Assembly: GCA_002493515.1 (NCBI GenBank)
Contig: DKYZ01000077.1
Location: 1 to 20,062 of the forward strand
DNA: 20,062 nt
Direction: 5' to 3'
Source: Porphyromonadaceae bacterium UBA7087
GTDB lineage: Bacteria > Bacteroidota > Bacteroidia > Bacteroidales > Muribaculaceae
Shown here: positions 16,480-20,062 of the stretch, one piece after another
How positions within the stretch are numbered: position 1 is the stretch's first letter
Layout of the letters: each line of letters starts with the position of its first letter
Position numbers and translations under genes: made by a program
Notes under the pieces: generated by a model
The model's input: the letters and a program-made list of their open reading frames with translations, nothing else
Database searches by the model: none
Told to the model about the DNA's origin: nothing

Positions 16480-18375
16480 TCACTTTCTGACCATAAGCAT
16501 CAATATGCTGACGTCGGCCGGCGAGACGCCGGGTATGCGGGAGGCCTGTCCGATGGTGGCCGGACGGTGTCTCTGCAGCTTCTGGCGCGCTTCCGTGCTC
16601 AGGGATGTTATCTTTTCATAATCCAGGCTGTCGGGGAGCCTTACCCCCTCCAGGCGCCGCGCTTTCTCGGCAAGCTCGGCCTCGCGCCTGATATAGCCTT
16701 CATATTTTATCAGTATCTCGGCTGCCTCGGCAATCTCCTCGCGTCGCCCGTCGGCGATGTCGCGGATGCGGCGGTCAAGGGCCGGGACAATGTCACGGAG
16801 CGTGGCCATGTCAAGCTGGGGACGTTTGATCAGCTCCGAGAGTCTGACGCCGCTGTCCAGGGGTGACGTCCCGAGAGCCGCCAGGCGTTCGTTGGTTCCC
16901 TTTGTTGCCTTCACCTTGTATTCGCCACACCATTCTATCAGGGAGTCGCGTTCCTTTCGCTTGCTCTCCATCAGGGCCAGGCGGTGCTGGTCGGCAAGTC
17001 CTATGCTGTGGCCTATGGGTGTCAGACGCATGTCGGCGTCATCCTGGCGCAGCAGTATCCTGTATTCTGCGCGGGAGGTGAACATACGGTAGGGCTCGTC
17101 AACCCCTTTTGTCACGAGGTCGTCGATCAGCACTCCGATATATGCCTGGTCGCGGCCGAGCACGAGCGGGGACTCCCCCTTCACGGCGCGGGCGGCGTTG
17201 ATGCCGGCCATCAGTCCCTGGGCGGCGGCCTCCTCGTAGCCGGTCGTGCCGTTCACCTGTCCGGCGAAGTACAAGCCCTCCACGAGTCTTGTCTGAAGGT
17301 CGTGGGTAAGCTGCGTGGGCGGGAAGAAATCGTATTCTATGGCGTATCCGGGGCGGTAGAAATGCACGTCGCGGAGCGCCGGTATCTTTGTCAGTGACTC
17401 AAGCTGCACTCTCCATGGCAGCGAGCTGGAGAATCCGTTGATATAATATTCGTCGGTGGTCTCACCCTCGGGCTCAAGGAAGAGCTGGTGGCTCTCCTTG
17501 TCGGCGAAGGTCACTATCTTTGTCTCTATGCTCGGGCAGTAACGTGGCCCGATGCTCTTTATCTGGCCGTTGTAAAGGGGTGAGTCGGCCAGGTTGTCGC
17601 GCAATATCTGATGTGATTCAGGATTGGTGTGCACGGTATAGCAGCTCCTTTGGCGCAGGGTGCTTCTCACTTCCGGCAGGAAGGAGAATTTGTGCAGACG
17701 GTCGTCATCGCCGGGCTGTTCCTGCGCCAGGGAGAGGTCGATCGACCTGCCGGAGATGCGTGCCGGCGTACCGGTTTTCATTCTTCCTGTCTCGAAACCG
17801 AGGGCGGCGAGCTGTTCGGTGATTCCGTGGCTGGCGGGCTCGGAGATTCGTCCCCCCTCCACCATGTCGCGCCCGAAATGCATCAGTCCGTTAAGGAATG
17901 TTCCGGCTGTCAGTATCACCTTTTTCGCCTTGAAATCGAAGCCTAACGCCGTGCTGACGCCTTCGATTCTCGGCCGGTCGCCGTCGCTGGCCATTATCAG
18001 CCTTGTGGCCATGTCCTGGAAGAGATACAGACCGTCGGTGGAATCGAGGATTCCGCGCCAGGTGTCGATGAAACGGGTGCGGTCTGACTGCACGCGGGGC
18101 GACCATACGGCCGGTCCTTTCGAGCGGTTGAGCATCCGGAACTGTATGGCAGTCTTGTCGGCCACGATGCCGGTCATGCCGCCGAGGGCGTCGATTTCCC
18201 TCACTATCTGCCCTTTGGCTATGCCACCTATCGCGGGATTGCACGACATCTGGGCGACGCGGTTGAGATCTGCGGTTATGAGCAGCGTGCGCGCGCCGAG
18301 CCGTGCGGCGGCTACGGCAGCCTCGCATCCGGCGTGGCCGGCTCCGACCACTATTATGTCATAATAGAATTGCAT
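16480..18375 (-). CDS. mnmG: tRNA uridine-5-carboxymethylaminomethyl modification enzyme MnmG (GidA)
   Basis: The 631-aa length is typical. The N-terminus is an FAD-binding Rossmann motif, VVGAGHAG (residues 9-16), followed by the family stretch 'MSCNPAIGGIAKGQIVREIDALGG' near 43-66. Further signatures include 'LNRSKGPAVWSPRVQSDR', 'GPRYCPSIETKIV' and 'GTTGYEEAAAQGLMAGINAA'. The C-terminal helical MnmE-binding domain ends 'RIPGVSPADVSILMLMVRK'. With MnmE it makes the cmnm5 modification at the wobble uridine of certain tRNAs. It follows ybeY in the same direction after a 96-bp gap that contains a repeat pair. gidA/mnmG often lies near the replication origin, in line with the parS-like site just downstream. 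Confidence 0.97.
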   Translation of the reverse strand: MQFYYDIIVVGAGHAGCEAAVAAARLGARTLLITADLNRVAQMSCNPAIGGIAKGQIVREIDALGGMTGIVADKTAIQFRMLNRSKGPAVWSPRVQSDRTRFIDTWRGILDSTDGLYLFQDMATRLIMASDGDRPRIEGVSTALGFDFKAKKVILTAGTFLNGLMHFGRDMVEGGRISEPASHGITEQLAALGFETGRMKTGTPARISGRSIDLSLAQEQPGDDDRLHKFSFLPEVRSTLRQRSCYTVHTNPESHQILRDNLADSPLYNGQIKSIGPRYCPSIETKIVTFADKESHQLFLEPEGETTDEYYINGFSSSLPWRVQLESLTKIPALRDVHFYRPGYAIEYDFFPPTQLTHDLQTRLVEGLYFAGQVNGTTGYEEAAAQGLMAGINAARAVKGESPLVLGRDQAYIGVLIDDLVTKGVDEPYRMFTSRAEYRILLRQDDADMRLTPIGHSIGLADQHRLALMESKRKERDSLIEWCGEYKVKATKGTNERLAALGTSPLDSGVRLSELIKRPQLDMATLRDIVPALDRRIRDIADGRREEIAEAAEILIKYEGYIRREAELAEKARRLEGVRLPDSLDYEKITSLSTEARQKLQRHRPATIGQASRIPGVSPADVSILMLMVRK

Positions 18376-18390
18376 CTATTCTTACTCTTG

Positions 18391-18468
18391 GTTGCGGGCC
18401 ACGGTCTGCGACCGGAGCCACGATGTTTCTGTTGCCGCCGGTCTGCGACCGGGGCCACGATATTGCTG
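18391..18468. repeat. Tandem pair of ~40-bp repeats with an inner GGTC-TGC-GACC palindrome
   Basis: Bases 18391-18430 and 18431-18468 are imperfect copies: both start GTTGC, both contain GGTCTGCGACCGG, and both continue RGCCACGAT. In the second copy CCGGTC-TGC-GACCGG is a perfect 6-bp stem with a 3-base loop. The pair fills the gap between ybeY and mnmG. A REP-like intergenic element is the simplest reading. Related half-motifs occur in the other orientation at 2144-2172. Confidence 0.75.
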
Positions 18469-18471
18469 CTT

Positions 18472-18891
18472 CTACGACTCTTTCCAGAGCTCGAGGGCGG
18501 CGTTTTCCGCCCTCTCCATTATCTCGCGCTCGCCTGGCCCTTTGTCGTTGATGCCGCAGAGATGGAGCACGCCGTGCGCTATGACCCTCATCAGCTCCCG
18601 CCGGTATGGCTCGCCGAGTTCCTCGGCGTTGGTAGCCACGGTGTCGAGCGAGAGGTATATGTCACCGGCTATCTTGTCATCATGGCTATAGTCGAAGGTG
18701 ATGATATCGGTGAAATAGTCATGACCGAGATATTTGCGGTTGGCGTCGAGTATGTCGGCGTCGCTGCAGAAGAGGTAGTTGATGTTGCCTACCCTTTTGC
18801 CGTGGGACGCGGCGACGATACCGAGCCATCGTCCTGTCTTTTCAAGGTCGATGTCGGGCATCTCGACGTTGGAGGTTTGGAAATCTATCAT
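18472..18891 (-). CDS. ybeY: Endoribonuclease YbeY (rRNA maturation / ribosome quality control)
   Basis: The 139-aa length fits the family. The N-terminal half has 'INYLFCSDADILDANRKYLGHDYFTDIITFDY', and the metal-binding region reads HGVLHLCGINDKG. His106 and His110 are the first two zinc ligands. The third position, His in E. coli (HGxLHxxGxDH), is Asp116 here, which I believe is usual for Bacteroidetes members but cannot verify. YbeY takes part in 16S rRNA 3'-end processing and ribosome quality control. It is the first gene of the leftward housekeeping operon, with a strong promoter at 18968-18999. Confidence 0.95.
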   Translation of the reverse strand: MIDFQTSNVEMPDIDLEKTGRWLGIVAASHGKRVGNINYLFCSDADILDANRKYLGHDYFTDIITFDYSHDDKIAGDIYLSLDTVATNAEELGEPYRRELMRVIAHGVLHLCGINDKGPGEREIMERAENAALELWKES

Positions 18892-18930
18892 TGTATATGG
18901 TCGTAGTAGTTTTCGTAGAGTAAGAATGCT

Positions 18931-18955
18931 CGGGAGGGCTCAGACATGCCTCCCG
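18931..18955 (-). promoter_or_regulatory. Hairpin in the ybeY mRNA leader
   Basis: CGGGAGG (18931-18937) and CCTCCCG (18949-18955) form a 7-bp GC-rich stem with an 11-base loop. It sits in the ~70-nt leader between the promoter and the ATG at 18891. It could protect the 5' end or tune translation. No T-run follows, so it is not a terminator. Confidence 0.45.
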
Positions 18956-18967
18956 CAAAGCAAGAAA

Positions 18968-18999
18968 CAAAAATACAAAATATTTCTCTAACCGCCAAA
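18968..18999 (-). promoter_or_regulatory. Promoter of the ybeY-mnmG-apt-uvrC-rnr operon
   Basis: Read on the minus strand, TTTG (18999-18996), exactly 20 bp, then TATTTTTG (18975-18968). This is a full match to the Bacteroidetes -33/-7 consensus. Transcription would start near 18961. No similarly good promoter was found further down the operon. Confidence 0.75.
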
Positions 19000-19668
19000 T
19001 CAAATTTCATGAGGACTTCGCGCGAAGGATATGCCAGTTATCTGCCGACCTCGCTTTTTATGCCAACCGAAAGCACTTTCGCTTCTATTTCATCATAATT
19101 TTCTCGATGTATACAAACTGCGTATACCTCTCCCCTACAGGTACTTATATTCATTTGCACTTAAATTTAGCCCTGTCAGAATCGAATATTCGTACTGGAG
19201 CCGACGATTATAGGGGAATTTTTTTAACATGATTTAAAAAAATCCAAAAATTTTTTCTCAGCCGCCCAAGATCTTCAGTTCCTGGCGCGAAGCGCAGTTC
19301 CCACAAGTTCCCATAGAAGTTCCCATTGCCCGCAAGCGGTCAAAAGTTCTGAGCGCGCCGCAGGCCCTCATGGTTCGCGCTGCCTTCCGGCAGCTTCAAG
19401 CACTCACACATCGATTTCTCGACAATGCTGTTTTCTCAACGGCGCTGTGGCCGTTGGCCACAGGAACTCTGAGGAGCCTGCGGCGCGCGCAGAACTTTCA
19501 TTCGCTCCGCTCATGTGGGAACTTTGCCATGGGAACGAAGGGGAACATTGAGCGGTAATAATTGACTACCAAAATCAGGAATAGACAATTCATTAATTTG
19601 TTGCTCAACCATATAAGGCGAATTGTTGTTGATATTCTTGTATCAAACACACCAAAACAAAACAGATT
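19000..19668. other. Gene-free, structure-rich intergenic region
   Basis: No convincing gene lies between the ybeY promoter and the small helical-repeat gene. It contains short palindromes at 19016-19027 (CTTCGCGCGAAG), 19068-19081 (CGAAAGCACTTTCG), 19109-19127 (GTATAC-N7-GTATAC) and 19183-19192 (CGAATATTCG). An AT-rich block with long T and A runs follows at 19215-19257. The large imperfect palindrome lies at 19297-19546. No DnaA box (TTATCCACA-like) was seen. Confidence 0.6.
19297..19546. repeat. Large (~250-bp) imperfect inverted repeat with mirrored GTTCCC / GGGAAC triplets
   Basis: Three GTTCCC copies (19297, 19307, 19319) on the left mirror three GGGAAC copies (19517, 19531, 19541) on the right. 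Inside them, 19343-19370 is a near-perfect reverse complement of 19470-19498 (AAAGTTCTGAGCGCGCCGC... against ...GCGGCGCGCGCAGAACTTT). The centre holds GCTGCC-TTCC-GGCAGC (19379-19394) and CTGTGGCC-GTT-GGCCACAG (19445-19463). It could be a non-coding mobile repeat (REPIN or MITE-like) or a folded RNA. Confidence 0.7.
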
Positions 19669-20022
19669 ATGAATACAGAAGATTTGAAACTGAAGGCGAA
19701 TGCGGCGCAGGCCGCTGCCGCGGCATCGGTGGCTGAAGCCAAGGCTGCCACAGCTGATGAGGTGCAGGCATTGAAAGACAAAGGTGCTGAGGTCAAGGCA
19801 CAGGCTGCCGACAAGGTGGCGGCGTTGAAAGACAAGGCGGCTGACATCAAGGATGCGGCAGCCGACAAGATTGATGATCTCAAGGATGCCGCTGCCGACA
19901 AACTCGGTGACGTCAAGGAGAAGGCTGGCGGGATATTCGAGAATCTGAAAGACAAGGCAGCGGATTTCCTGGATGCGGCGGCCGACAAGGCCGGCGACTG
20001 GGCCGACAAACTCAAGAGCTGA
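19669..20022 (+). CDS. Small Ala/Lys/Asp-rich helical-repeat protein (LEA- or apolipoprotein-like)
   Basis: The 117-aa product starts at ATG 19669 and has no signal peptide or TM segment. Composition is dominated by Ala, Lys and Asp, with no Cys, Pro or His. Residues from ~36 onward split into 11-mers (AQAADKVAALK, DAAADKIDDLK, DAAADKLGDVK, EKAGGIFENLK, DKAGDWADKLK) and two 7-mers (DKGAEVK, DKAADIK). This spacing suits a long amphipathic helix. The pattern resembles LEA group-3-like and apolipoprotein-like stress or membrane-surface proteins, but no function can be assigned with confidence. A weak -7-like TAATTTG at 19594-19600 may drive it. It follows the large inverted repeat by about 120 bp and its downstream neighbour is outside the window. 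Confidence 0.75.
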   Translation: MNTEDLKLKANAAQAAAAASVAEAKAATADEVQALKDKGAEVKAQAADKVAALKDKAADIKDAAADKIDDLKDAAADKLGDVKEKAGGIFENLKDKAADFLDAAADKAGDWADKLKS

Positions 20023-20062
20023 CGCTCAATCAACTATGAACGATGAGTGATTAGTGATAAAC

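Noticed and set aside
18391..18468. CRISPR-like repeat
   Set aside because: There are only two copies, directly adjacent with no spacer-sized unique sequence and no cas genes.
19031..19213. 60-codon plus-strand open frame
   Set aside because: No family resemblance, no promoter or conserved features, and it overlaps several palindromes. Likely chance.
19000..19668. Replication origin (oriC) in the palindrome/AT-rich region
   Set aside because: mnmG and a parS-like site are near and there is an AT-rich block, but I find no DnaA boxes and no dnaA or parAB in the window.

Overview
This window looks like a chromosomal segment of a gut-type Bacteroidales bacterium, probably in or near the Muribaculaceae (the family is an inference). 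The evidence is of several kinds. Three start regions carry the Bacteroidetes promoter form TTTG-N18-20-TAnnTTTG. Secreted proteins end in type IX secretion (Por-type) C-terminal domains of the 'EYYDLQGRR...' kind. A membrane-spanning TPR plus AraC-type HTH regulator is present. The housekeeping order ybeY-mnmG-apt-uvrC-rnr is consistent with Bacteroidales. No tRNA, rRNA, CRISPR array or transposase gene was seen.

Left part (1-7731), accessory: the end of a PD-(D/E)XK nuclease-like gene runs rightward into a perfect 22-bp terminator palindrome. Next come two leftward gene remnants: the 3' part of a secreted T9SS-type protein, and the 5' part of a TPR regulator. They are fused out of frame at about 1062-1092, apparently by a deletion. 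A rightward secreted-protein operon follows. Its first gene has an in-frame TAA after codon 130. Its second gene encodes a secreted thioredoxin-like (Omp28-like, WCGYC) protein. A convergent, intact TPR/TM/AraC-HTH regulator (5953-7731) has a 10-unit, 9-bp minisatellite coding for its cytoplasmic linker. The regulator plus secreted-protein pairing occurs twice, once broken and once mostly intact.

Middle and right (7869-18891), leftward: ybeY, mnmG, apt, uvrC, rnr and a secreted six-hairpin glycosidase form what looks like one transcription unit from a strong promoter at 18968-18999. An ompA-like major outer-membrane protein gene follows with its own strong terminator. A perfect 16-bp parS-type palindrome (TGTTCCACGTGGAACA) lies between mnmG and apt. 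This suggests a ParB-bound centromere inside the operon and a position near the replication origin, although no DnaA boxes were found.

Far right (18892-20062): a gene-poor stretch of about 780 bp holds the ybeY promoter and leader hairpin, a cluster of short palindromes, an AT-rich block and an unusual ~250-bp imperfect palindrome with mirrored GTTCCC/GGGAAC triplets. It ends with a small, soluble Ala/Lys/Asp-rich helical-repeat protein built from 11- and 7-residue units.
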